A stretch of 5,502 nt of DNA, from the NCBI GenBank assembly GCA_012798275.1, contig JAAZNO010000241.1, positions 1 to 5,502 on the forward strand, in the 5' to 3' direction. The translations under genes were made by a program, and so were the position numbers. The notes beneath the pieces were generated by a model that saw only the letters and a program-made list of their open reading frames with translations, searched no databases and was not told the DNA's origin. Positions 1-5,502 of the stretch are shown in pieces; the stretch's first letter is position 1, and every line of letters begins with the position of its first letter. This DNA comes from Chloroflexota bacterium (lineage in GTDB: Bacteria; Chloroflexota; Anaerolineae; B4-G1; SLSP01).

Positions 1-414
1 CAGGGGCAGCGCGTCCACGACGATGACGCGCCCGGCGCGCGCTTTCAATGCGGCGAGGATCTCCTCCTCGGCGGGATAGGTCGCGTTCCCCACGCTGACC
101 GACATGGGGACAATGCGCTGCCGGTTGACGATGATCGTCCCACCGGGCTTGAGCCAGTCGAGCCAGCGGGCGGCTTCGAGCAGCTCGAAGGACATGAGGA
201 CATCCACGGTGCCGCACTCGCACGTCGGGGAGCCTACCGAGGGCGCCCAGCGGATGTGGCTTTCCACCACGCCCCCGCGTTGGGCGAAGCCGTGCACCTC
301 GGATTTCTTCGCGTCCAGCCCCAAATCCAGGCCTACCTGAGCCGCGATATCGGAAGCCGTGAGCACCCCCTGCCCACCGACTCCGACAAAGAGGAAGTTC
401 ATCTGAGTGATCAT
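1..414 (-). CDS. iorB: Indolepyruvate:ferredoxin oxidoreductase, subunit beta (5' part, runs off the window)
   Basis: This is the small subunit of the cytoplasmic enzyme that decarboxylates indolepyruvate and other aryl pyruvates to aryl-acetyl-CoA and passes electrons to ferredoxin. The frame stays open from an ATG at 412-414 to the window edge, giving 138 codons of a family that is usually near 190-200 residues, so the C-terminus is missing. Residues 7-18 carry the glycine-rich loop GVGGQG (11-16), typical of 2-oxoacid oxidoreductase gamma domains. EVHGFAQRGG (39-48) is the matching conserved stretch, followed by VLMSFELLEA near 72-81. The start is set by an AGGAGG four bases upstream; a second ATG at codon 5 is possible. 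It begins 16 bases after the PIN toxin stop codon, and its partner iorA lies beyond the toxin-antitoxin pair. A Cys-Glu-Cys at residues 65-67 looks unusual. The family call is firm. Substrate preference for indolepyruvate is inferred from the pairing with IorA. Confidence 0.93.
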   Translation of the reverse strand, partial: MITQMNFLFVGVGGQGVLTASDIAAQVGLDLGLDAKKSEVHGFAQRGGVVESHIRWAPSVGSPTCECGTVDVLMSFELLEAARWLDWLKPGGTIIVNRQRIVPMSVSVGNATYPAEEEILAALKARAGRVIVVDALPL

Positions 415-418
415 AACG

Positions 419-424
419 CCTCCT
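419..424 (-). promoter_or_regulatory. Shine-Dalgarno of iorB
   Basis: The minus strand reads AGGAGG here, four bases before the ATG at 412-414. It sits only six bases past the toxin stop codon (431-433). iorB therefore has its own strong ribosome site even though it directly follows the toxin gene. Confidence 0.8.
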
Positions 425-430
425 GAGTGC

Positions 431-853
431 CTATCCATTGTTCAGCATATGAGCTTTGAGAAATTCGTCAGGGGTGAGGACTGGCATGGCCGCTGCCTGG
501 AATCCTGAAGTATCGCGGGTGATGATAGCATCCAGCCCATAGAGCATAGCGCACGCAATTTGTACATTGTCTTCGAAATCATGTCCCGCAAGTGCTGTTG
601 CGGCGATCAAAGTACGCTGTTCTACTGTGCAGATTTCGAAGGTATCGAGGCATAGTTTGACAGCGGTGTGGGCACGTTCGCTATTGGTGAGGCGGCGGGC
701 AATATAGTCAATGTTGGTGAGAGTGCATGAGACGATGTATGCCGTGAGGCTATCATCATCAACGGCTTGCCAGATAGCGCTGGCTGCCTTGACCCAAGGA
801 GCGCGATTGAGCAATACATTCAGGATCACGTTGGTGTCCAATAACACGCGCAT
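431..853 (-). CDS. PIN-domain ribonuclease toxin of a VapBC-like toxin-antitoxin pair
   Basis: A 140-residue single-domain PIN protein of the PIN_3 type (VapC-like), predicted to be a Mg2+-dependent ribonuclease. The N-terminus has the signature MRVLLDTNVILNVLLNR with catalytic Asp6. Further acidic positions are Asp49 (in TLTNIDYIA), Asp95 in the DFEDNVQIACA segment (92-102) and Asp114 in ITRDTSGF, so the active-site quartet appears intact. The start is the ATG at 851-853. A longer reading from 889 would add 12 unrelated residues lying inside the antitoxin gene and would place the beta-1 strand internally. The stop codon of the preceding gene and this ATG share one base (TAATG), and there is no good Shine-Dalgarno, so translation is probably coupled. 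Sampled GC is 47-57%, below iorA and iorB. The PIN assignment is firm. Toxin activity is inferred from size and partner, and the RNA target is unknown. Confidence 0.9.
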   Translation of the reverse strand: MRVLLDTNVILNVLLNRAPWVKAASAIWQAVDDDSLTAYIVSCTLTNIDYIARRLTNSERAHTAVKLCLDTFEICTVEQRTLIAATALAGHDFEDNVQIACAMLYGLDAIITRDTSGFQAAAMPVLTPDEFLKAHMLNNG

Positions 854-1092
854 TATCCGTATTTTTCCAGCCGACGTTCGCGCAACCACTGTTGGATGGT
901 CTCATCCGTTGGAGCGGGTTGGTCTGTTGCCAGTAATCCCAAGGCCACGTGCAGCGTGGGACTTCGCCGCGGCTGTGCAGGTGTGGCAGGAAGGGTGTTG
1001 AGCACATCGCGCACCAACGTCAGCCGATGATCAGGTGGCCAACGTTTGATCTGAGCCATAATGCGTTCATACTCTGCTTGTCTGAAAGTCAT
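853..1092 (-). CDS. Antitoxin partner of the PIN toxin (putative)
   Basis: A 79-residue soluble protein immediately upstream of the PIN toxin gene. Its TAA overlaps the toxin ATG by one base, the usual antitoxin-first arrangement. The N-terminal half (about residues 1-35) is charged and probably helical. A proline-rich linker follows (TPAQPRRSP, 37-45). The C-terminus holds the stretch ATDQPAPTDETIQQW (55-69) and ends in LEKYG. As far as I recall, this TDE...W/L...KYG ending recurs in small proteins encoded beside PIN_3 toxins, where the tail would wrap the toxin active site. I see no obvious ribbon-helix-helix or AbrB DNA-binding motif, so autoregulation is uncertain. The start is supported by GGAGG six bases upstream and a TATAAT box behind it. 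The antitoxin role rests mainly on the operon context. Confidence 0.8.
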   Translation of the reverse strand: MTFRQAEYERIMAQIKRWPPDHRLTLVRDVLNTLPATPAQPRRSPTLHVALGLLATDQPAPTDETIQQWLRERRLEKYG

Positions 1093-1098
1093 AGATCG

Positions 1099-1103
1099 CC
1101 TCC
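1099..1103 (-). promoter_or_regulatory. Shine-Dalgarno of the antitoxin gene
   Basis: GGAGG on the minus strand, six bases before the ATG at 1090-1092. It lies inside a 22-base inverted repeat (1093-1114) with arms AGATC and GATCT. Confidence 0.75.
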
Positions 1104-1122
1104 GTCGGGGATCTGTGCTTTA

Positions 1123-1152
1123 ATTATACCTCATTGCTGGATCGGCATCCAA
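1123..1152 (-). promoter_or_regulatory. Sigma-70-type promoter of the toxin-antitoxin pair
   Basis: The minus strand has a perfect TATAAT at 1123-1128. Eighteen bases upstream, at 1147-1152, is TTGGAT, matching the first three bases of the TTGACA consensus. Transcription would start near 1116, leaving a leader of about 24 bases before the antitoxin ATG. The -10 box is convincing and the -35 is weak. No terminator is visible between the toxin gene and iorB, so this promoter probably also feeds iorB. Confidence 0.65.
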
Positions 1153-1187
1153 CTGTATGGAGAGTACGGGGAGCGTGGGTGGAAAGG

Positions 1188-1259
1188 CACTCACTCGCTT
1201 TTTCGCTCACCCGCTTTTCCGCTTTGCCGCTCACTCGCTTTCTCGCTCGATCGCTTGTG
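1188..1259. repeat. Array of nine degenerate 8-base units (CGCTNNNN)
   Basis: On the plus strand, nine consecutive octamers can be laid end to end: cactcact, cgcttttt, cgctcacc, cgcttttc, cgctttgc, cgctcact, cgctttct, cgctcgat, cgcttgtg. Eight of nine begin with CGCT. The units mostly alternate between a CGCTCAC-type and a CGCTTT-type, so a 16-base higher-order unit is visible at 1188-1203, 1204-1219, 1228-1243 and 1244-1259, with one extra 8-base unit at 1220-1227. The array covers the last codons and the stop of iorA and continues into the gap after it. The period is not a multiple of three, so this is a DNA-level repeat and not a protein repeat. Confidence 0.8.
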
Positions 1260-3048
1260 TAGGGCAGACCTGGCTGCAGACCGTGCAGCCGGTGCAGAGC
1301 AGCGGATCAATTAGCGTTTTGGGACGCTGGTTCTTCTCGTAGAGCTCATCGCTCTTGAGGATAGCCGGGCAGCCGACCCGGAGGCAGGCGTGACACGCCA
1401 CGCACTTGTCGGCAGCCACGCGCATGCGCGGTTGGAGGTGGAAATGCGGCGTGAAGACGCACGCGCCCCGCACGATGATCACGGCCGGCCCGTCCTCGTG
1501 CGCCAGCGCCGCCCTGAGCGCCGCTTCCACGGCTTTGACGTCCCAGGCGTCCACTTCTTCCACGAAAGTGACCCCCAGCGCCTTGACCAGCGGGGCGATG
1601 TCAATCGCGTGACCCTCTTCGCCCTGCAAGGTGACACCGGTGCCGGGGTGCTGTTGTTGTCCCGTCATGGCGGTGATGCGGTTGTCGAGGATCGCCACGG
1701 TGATCTTCGCCCTGTTGTAGACGGCGGCCGCGAGCGGTGAGAGGCCGGAATGGAAGAAGGTGCTATCCCCGATGGTGGCGACGGCGCCTTCCTGTCCGCC
1801 CGCCTGCTTGAAACCGTGCGCCATGCCGATGCTCGCCCCCATCGAAATGAGCATGTCCATCGCCTGGAACGGCGCCTGGACGCCCAGGGAGTAGCAGCCG
1901 ATGTCGCCGGCGATGATGGTCTTGTGCTTCTGCCGCGCCAGGTCGTAGAAGAAGGCGCGATGCGGACAGCCGGGACACAGCGCCGGCGGGCGCGGCGGCA
2001 CGTGGACCTGGCTGGTGGCTCCTTCTGGCGCTTTCGCCGGGGTTTCCTCGTGGATCAGCCCCGCCTTCAGCGCGCCCTGACGCACCTTTTCCAGCGTCAG
2101 CTCGCCGCAGAGGGGGAAACAATCCTTGCCGTGTGCGACGGCGATTCCTGCCGCCCGAAGCTGCCCCTCGATGAAGGGGTCGAGCTCCTCCACGACGATG
2201 AGCGTCTCCACCTGCGCGGCGAAATCGCGGAGCGCCTGCAGCGGCAGGGGATAGCTCATGCCCAATTTGAGGATGGAAGCGCCGGGGAAGATTTCCCGCG
2301 CGTACTGATAGGCGATTCCCGTGGTGACGATGCCCAGCGCACGGTCGCCCCAGAGGAGCTGGTTGAGTCCGATCTCGAACGCCGTGGTTTCGGTCCAGGC
2401 AGCGACCTCGCGCAGCCGCTGTTCGATTTCCGGGTGGCGCCGGCGCGCCACGGCGGGGACGATGACCCGGTCGGCGCCGCCCTCGCGGCTGAACGGCGGC
2501 AGGGGATGGAATTCACGCACCTCCGGCACGCGCGCCTCGACGGCCGACTTCGAGTGGGAGAGGCGGGTGGTGCTCCGCAGGATGACCGGCGTCCCGAAGC
2601 GCTCGCTCACCTCCAGGGCGATGCCCACAAAGCGCCGGGCCTCCGCGCTATCCGCCGGTTCGATGCAGGGAAACTTGCCGAAACGCGCGTATTGACGGTT
2701 GTCCTGCTCATTCTGCGAGGAGAACGTGCCCGGATCGTCAGCGCTTACCAGCACCAGTCCGCCCCGCACGCCGGTATACGAGAGCGACATCAGACTGTCG
2801 GCGGCGACATTGACCCCCACGTGCTTCATCGCCGCCAGCACGCGCGTCCCGCCGAAGGAGGCGCCGATGATATTATCCAGCGCCACTTTCTCATTGCTGG
2901 CCCACTCGGCGCGGACGCCGGGATAACGGGCGAAATTCTCCAGAATCTCGGTCGAAGGGGTGCCGGGGTAGGCCGAGGCGTACTGCACGCCTGCCTCCCA
3001 GGCTCCCAGGGCGATGGCCTCGTTGCCCGAAAGCAAAATCTTCGTCAT
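1231..3048 (-). CDS. iorA: Indolepyruvate:ferredoxin oxidoreductase, subunit alpha
   Basis: A complete 605-residue subunit, normal length for the family. It is a cytoplasmic, thiamine-diphosphate-dependent enzyme that converts aryl pyruvates plus CoA to aryl-acetyl-CoA and CO2 and reduces ferredoxin, typically in anaerobic aromatic amino acid breakdown. The N-terminal pyrimidine-binding domain begins with GNEAIALGAWEAG (8-20) and AYPGTPSTEI (26-35). CPGCPHRAFF (358-367) opens the diphosphate-binding domain, which holds GDIGCYSLG (381-389), GDSTFFHSG (427-435) and LDNRITAMTGQQQHPGTG (454-471). The C-terminus carries two [4Fe-4S] ferredoxin motifs: Cys549, 552, 555, 560 (CxxCxxCx4CP) and Cys585, 588, 591, 595 (CxxCxxCx3CP). 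All key residues appear present. The start is the ATG at 3046-3048, with AGGAGG five bases upstream. An upstream in-frame ATG at 3174 lies inside the preceding gene and is not used. The preceding gene ends 29 bases away. Its partner iorB is displaced by an intervening toxin-antitoxin pair. Confidence 0.97.
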   Translation of the reverse strand: MTKILLSGNEAIALGAWEAGVQYASAYPGTPSTEILENFARYPGVRAEWASNEKVALDNIIGASFGGTRVLAAMKHVGVNVAADSLMSLSYTGVRGGLVLVSADDPGTFSSQNEQDNRQYARFGKFPCIEPADSAEARRFVGIALEVSERFGTPVILRSTTRLSHSKSAVEARVPEVREFHPLPPFSREGGADRVIVPAVARRRHPEIEQRLREVAAWTETTAFEIGLNQLLWGDRALGIVTTGIAYQYAREIFPGASILKLGMSYPLPLQALRDFAAQVETLIVVEELDPFIEGQLRAAGIAVAHGKDCFPLCGELTLEKVRQGALKAGLIHEETPAKAPEGATSQVHVPPRPPALCPGCPHRAFFYDLARQKHKTIIAGDIGCYSLGVQAPFQAMDMLISMGASIGMAHGFKQAGGQEGAVATIGDSTFFHSGLSPLAAAVYNRAKITVAILDNRITAMTGQQQHPGTGVTLQGEEGHAIDIAPLVKALGVTFVEEVDAWDVKAVEAALRAALAHEDGPAVIIVRGACVFTPHFHLQPRMRVAADKCVACHACLRVGCPAILKSDELYEKNQRPKTLIDPLLCTGCTVCSQVCPTQAIERESE

Positions 3049-3053
3049 GCGAA

Positions 3054-3059
3054 CCTCCT
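3054..3059 (-). promoter_or_regulatory. Shine-Dalgarno of iorA
   Basis: AGGAGG on the minus strand, five bases before the ATG at 3046-3048. It decides the start of iorA against the longer in-frame alternative at 3174. Confidence 0.85.
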
Positions 3060-3077
3060 GAAATGTTTGATTCTGTG

Positions 3078-5222
3078 TTATGGAGAAATGGCCTGTGGCG
3101 GATTCGTGAGCAGCAGCATGGTTCCCTCTGCTCCATCTGGCAAATGTGTGGGTAACAGGGTCAATTGGGGCCACAGATACCAGCCGATCCTGAGAACAGG
3201 CTCTGTATGAGCATCCGATAGGGAGAAGGCCACGCGCTCGGTGACGGGGCGCCCCAGCGGCCAGCTGTCTGTGGGATGGTAACCACCCAGCGGAAGATGA
3301 TCATTTTGGGCTATCAAGGCACCTGTATGCAGATCCAGCAGGTGCAGCGAGAGGGTATAGCTCTGGGTAATAGGGCGAATTGCTTCCCAGGTGAATTCAG
3401 AGTAGACCATGTTGTTTTGACGTTGTTGCTTGAAATTCACCAATTTCATTGGGCCAAAGGTCGCTTCGACGGAATTTTGTTGCTCAAAGCGTGGTGGATT
3501 GGCGAAAAGGAGCAGCCTCAGTTCGTTTGGCGGCCATTGTTCATTTATAATGGCCCAATGCTCGCGTAAGTACTGTTCGTACCAATTCGACTCATCGGCG
3601 GGGCCGTACCAGGTTATCAACCACACCCGTTGCGCTGACTCTATGTTGTGAAGGAATATGCTCTGTGCAAGTGGTTCTTGAGCAAGGTCTTCATACGGCG
3701 CGCCGAGTGTGGGGGGAAGGTCCCACTTGCTCAGGAGGACGTCTTGCAGCTCTGGCACCATATAGACTAACAGATCGCCTGGCAGCTGCTCTGTCTGTAT
3801 AGTCGCAAGGATTGTGTCGAACTGGAACCCTGATGTCAGGATCACTTCCTGGCGGGCAGTGGGAGAGGAGATTTGTTGAAGATGCTTCAGGATTGGAGAG
3901 TGGGCAACATCATAAACCAGGAATGGCGCATGATGGTAAAGTAAAGGTTTTGTGGGGGGCGCTGGATATTTTTCTTCGAGCTCCATTTCCAGATGCAGGT
4001 AATTTACGCCGGTCGCTGCGATTTGTACCAGCGCTCCAAGCGCGGTAAACAGGATGACGCTAGCGCGCACCCAGGCAGTTGATGTCGTGCGTTTTAGCGC
4101 TCGATCAATGAGGGGTAAGCTGACGAGGGTGATGCAGGGGGTCAATGGCAACAGAAAACGCGGTCCCCATCCCCACCCGCCCCACCATTGCCACCAGGAA
4201 CCAAACACACCAAGGTGGAAGACGATCAGACCGGCGATGCTCCAGGCAAGCGAGGGGTAGGCGCGACGGAAATCTCGCCATCCCATCATCGCCAGGCCTG
4301 CCGTGGGATTGTACCAGATGAATCCCCGTGCTGGACTGACGGTGAGGCCTAACACTCCCCACCACATTAAGGCGGGGACGAAAGTTTCATCTCCGCTGGC
4401 AAAATGGTAGCCGGTAGCGAACGGCGATCCAAACCGCGCCGTGTTGTAACAGGCAAGACCAACTCCTAACGTGATGACGGGAAAGGCGGTCCCCAAAAGG
4501 ACGCTGATCTTTTTTCGCCGGGGTAGGGCAGCTTGGGCGTTCCACCAATAGGCCAGCAGTACCCCTGCCAGCGGTAGCAAGAGAAGATAGACGAGGTTGA
4601 CGCCGATAGCCAACCCCAGGCCGCCTCCCAATTCAAGCCCTGTTTTGGAGCAGGCTTTGATTTCAGAGTCAGGATTCAATGCAAACAGCCGCCATATGCC
4701 CCGCAAAAGAAGGACGATTCCCAACGTACCGACGACTTCGCCAAAGATGGTTTGCATGTAAGGCAGGGCCATGGTGCAAAAGGCAAACAATGCTGTGGAA
4801 AGGGCCGCTGTTTTCCCCGAATAGCCAAGGTCATGGATAAGGCCGTATAAAAGCCAGGCGGTAAGAGCAGTCATGAGGGGGCCCAATGTAAGGGCTAGCG
4901 CAATTGGATTGAGCTGCGGAAATACTTTGAGCCAGGATAACAGCGGCAAAAGCATAAGGATGACGAGGGGGCTTTTCTTGGTGTAAACATTGTGGTTATA
5001 GCCCAGCGCGGCGACTGATTCGCCGCGACGAGGCGTCCACATCTGAAAGGCCATGTCGTTGATGTGGGGGACTCCCCATTTGAGGGTATTGGAGGCGGCC
5101 GCAAACATGGCGGTTTCGTCAATGGACCGAAAAGCCTGAGGTCGTAACCATAGTCCAACAATCAAGACGAGGACTGCCAGACCGCAGCCCGTCAATCTCA
5201 GGAGACGCTTGTGCGGTTTCAT
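3078..5222 (-). CDS. Polytopic membrane protein, probable GT-C/GT39-like glycosyltransferase
   Basis: A 714-residue integral membrane protein. Residues 1-410 hold roughly eleven hydrophobic segments (about 9-27, 85-104, 106-129, 139-156, 160-178, 200-226, 239-259, 283-300, 323-341, 352-373, 384-406). The first external loop has an Asp-Glu pair at 35-36 (RSIDETAMF), where GT-C enzymes keep their catalytic or metal-binding acid. SPARGFIWYNP (296-306) and GGWGWGPRFLLPL (348-360) resemble motifs in bacterial GT39-like proteins that use polyprenyl-phosphate sugars. Residues 411-616 form a soluble, probably extracytoplasmic part that I do not recognise. Residues 617-700 look like a beta-sandwich tail resembling the end of the upstream gene. 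The ATG at 5220-5222 lacks a clear Shine-Dalgarno; it follows the previous stop by 24 bases, so re-initiation is possible. Sampled GC is 52-53%, well below iorA. Sugar donor and acceptor cannot be told. The membrane topology is clear and the enzyme class is probable. Confidence 0.75.
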   Translation of the reverse strand: MKPHKRLLRLTGCGLAVLVLIVGLWLRPQAFRSIDETAMFAAASNTLKWGVPHINDMAFQMWTPRRGESVAALGYNHNVYTKKSPLVILMLLPLLSWLKVFPQLNPIALALTLGPLMTALTAWLLYGLIHDLGYSGKTAALSTALFAFCTMALPYMQTIFGEVVGTLGIVLLLRGIWRLFALNPDSEIKACSKTGLELGGGLGLAIGVNLVYLLLLPLAGVLLAYWWNAQAALPRRKKISVLLGTAFPVITLGVGLACYNTARFGSPFATGYHFASGDETFVPALMWWGVLGLTVSPARGFIWYNPTAGLAMMGWRDFRRAYPSLAWSIAGLIVFHLGVFGSWWQWWGGWGWGPRFLLPLTPCITLVSLPLIDRALKRTTSTAWVRASVILFTALGALVQIAATGVNYLHLEMELEEKYPAPPTKPLLYHHAPFLVYDVAHSPILKHLQQISSPTARQEVILTSGFQFDTILATIQTEQLPGDLLVYMVPELQDVLLSKWDLPPTLGAPYEDLAQEPLAQSIFLHNIESAQRVWLITWYGPADESNWYEQYLREHWAIINEQWPPNELRLLLFANPPRFEQQNSVEATFGPMKLVNFKQQRQNNMVYSEFTWEAIRPITQSYTLSLHLLDLHTGALIAQNDHLPLGGYHPTDSWPLGRPVTERVAFSLSDAHTEPVLRIGWYLWPQLTLLPTHLPDGAEGTMLLLTNPPQAISP

Positions 5223-5246
5223 GGGTTCTTGTCCGTCATGGCTATC

Positions 5247-5502
5247 TCACGGGGAGGGCGAGATGACCTCAATTGCCCACATCATGCCATCCCCCATCGC
5301 CTGCCCTGTCCCATCCGTCACGGGCAGGCGGGCATACGTGTCGGGGTCATAGAAGCCTATCTTGAGGGTGTACCTGCCTGGCGGCGTTTCCGCCGGGATA
5401 GCGAGACTGCAGGTATCGGTGATGACCTCGGCGGTGAACCAGCTGGGGGTGGGACGGCGACCTGCTCCAGGGGCCGTGTCCCGTTGGGCGATCGGTGTGC
5501 CG
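5247..5502 (-). CDS. C-terminal fragment of an envelope protein related to the downstream glycosyltransferase tail
   Basis: The last 84 codons of a gene that enters from beyond the window, ending in TGA at 5247-5249. It is read in the frame whose first full codon is at 5499-5501. The peptide has IAQRD (4-8), PTPSW (17-21), PGRYTLKIGFYDP (41-53) and RLPVTDG (58-64). This resembles the C-terminal beta-sandwich-like tail common in long bacterial GT39-like membrane proteins, with text of the kind 'G-Y-L-x-V-G-x-Y-D ... R-L-P'. The same order of motifs occurs at the end of the next gene (IAQND, PTDSW, LRIGWY, LPDG), so the two may be tandem paralogues. No membrane segment is visible in this part. 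The other two frames of the strand carry stop codons within this stretch, which supports the reading. The function of the full protein is inferred only from the tail. Confidence 0.7.
   Translation of the reverse strand, partial: GTPIAQRDTAPGAGRRPTPSWFTAEVITDTCSLAIPAETPPGRYTLKIGFYDPDTYARLPVTDGTGQAMGDGMMWAIEVISPSP

Noticed and set aside
104..340. Plus-strand open frame of 78 codons
   Set aside because: It is antisense to iorB, which is clearly conserved in the opposite frame. The product has no recognisable features.
854..889. Longer start for the PIN toxin at 889
   Set aside because: PIN proteins begin with the short strand holding the first Asp. The added 12 residues lie in antitoxin coding sequence, and the TAATG overlap fits the start at 853.
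1104..1230. Intrinsic terminator after iorA
   Set aside because: I found no GC-rich hairpin followed by a T-run on the minus strand here. The A/G-rich octamer array does not form one.
1188..1259. CRISPR-like array
   Set aside because: The units are 8 bases long and directly contiguous, with no unique spacers of 25-40 bases and no cas genes nearby.
3049..3174. N-terminal extension of iorA from an upstream in-frame ATG at 3174
   Set aside because: It would add 42 residues with no family similarity and overlap the preceding gene by about 97 bases. The ATG at 3046-3048 has AGGAGG at ideal spacing and starts at the conserved N-terminus.
1750..3210. A 486-codon open frame on the plus strand
   Set aside because: It is antisense to iorA and arises from the high GC3 of that gene. 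Its product is Arg/His/Gly/Ala-rich with no recognisable motif, while the minus frame holds an unmistakable IorA.
5221..5239. Six-codon frame ATG...TGA overlapping the start of the membrane-protein gene (ATGA)
   Set aside because: It is too short to judge, has no ribosome site and lies in the 24-base gap after the upstream stop. Chance is the simplest explanation.

Overview
The window reads as bacterial chromosome. Every gene I can support lies on the minus strand, so transcription runs from high to low coordinates. Gene content suggests an anaerobe or facultative anaerobe, possibly Chloroflexota. The clues are a ferredoxin-dependent 2-oxoacid oxidoreductase (IorAB), long polytopic GT-C-like membrane proteins with a C-terminal beta-sandwich-like tail, and a PIN toxin whose partner ends in the EKYG-type tail. 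The lineage is inferred from gene style; no marker gene is present.

Layout in transcription order: (1) 5247-5502, the last 84 codons of a protein whose tail resembles the tail of the next gene. (2) 3078-5222, a 714-residue multi-spanning membrane protein, probably a lipid-carrier-dependent GT-C/GT39-like glycosyltransferase. (3) 1231-3048, iorA, the complete large subunit of indolepyruvate:ferredoxin oxidoreductase, with a strong Shine-Dalgarno only 29 bases after gene 2. (4) 1188-1259, an array of degenerate 8-base units (CGCT plus 4 variable bases) covering the iorA stop codon. (5) 853-1092 and 431-853, a small antitoxin-like gene and a PIN-domain toxin gene joined by a TAATG stop/start overlap, with their own TATAAT promoter and Shine-Dalgarno. 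(6) 1-414, the first 138 codons of iorB, the small subunit of the same oxidoreductase.

The most notable feature is the arrangement iorA - toxin/antitoxin pair - iorB. The two subunits of one enzyme are normally encoded side by side. Here about 816 bases of lower-GC sequence separate them, and iorB begins 16 bases after the toxin stop codon, so it is probably transcribed partly from the toxin-antitoxin promoter. Sampled 60-base rows are about 72-73% GC in iorA and iorB, 47-57% in the toxin gene and 52-53% in the membrane-protein gene, which fits separate histories for these segments. IorA and IorB would together oxidise aryl pyruvates to aryl-acetyl-CoA and reduce ferredoxin. The membrane proteins would act on envelope glycans and have no obvious metabolic link to IorAB. 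I see no rRNA, tRNA, CRISPR array, transposase or clear intrinsic terminator, and no convincing evidence for a wholly new system.
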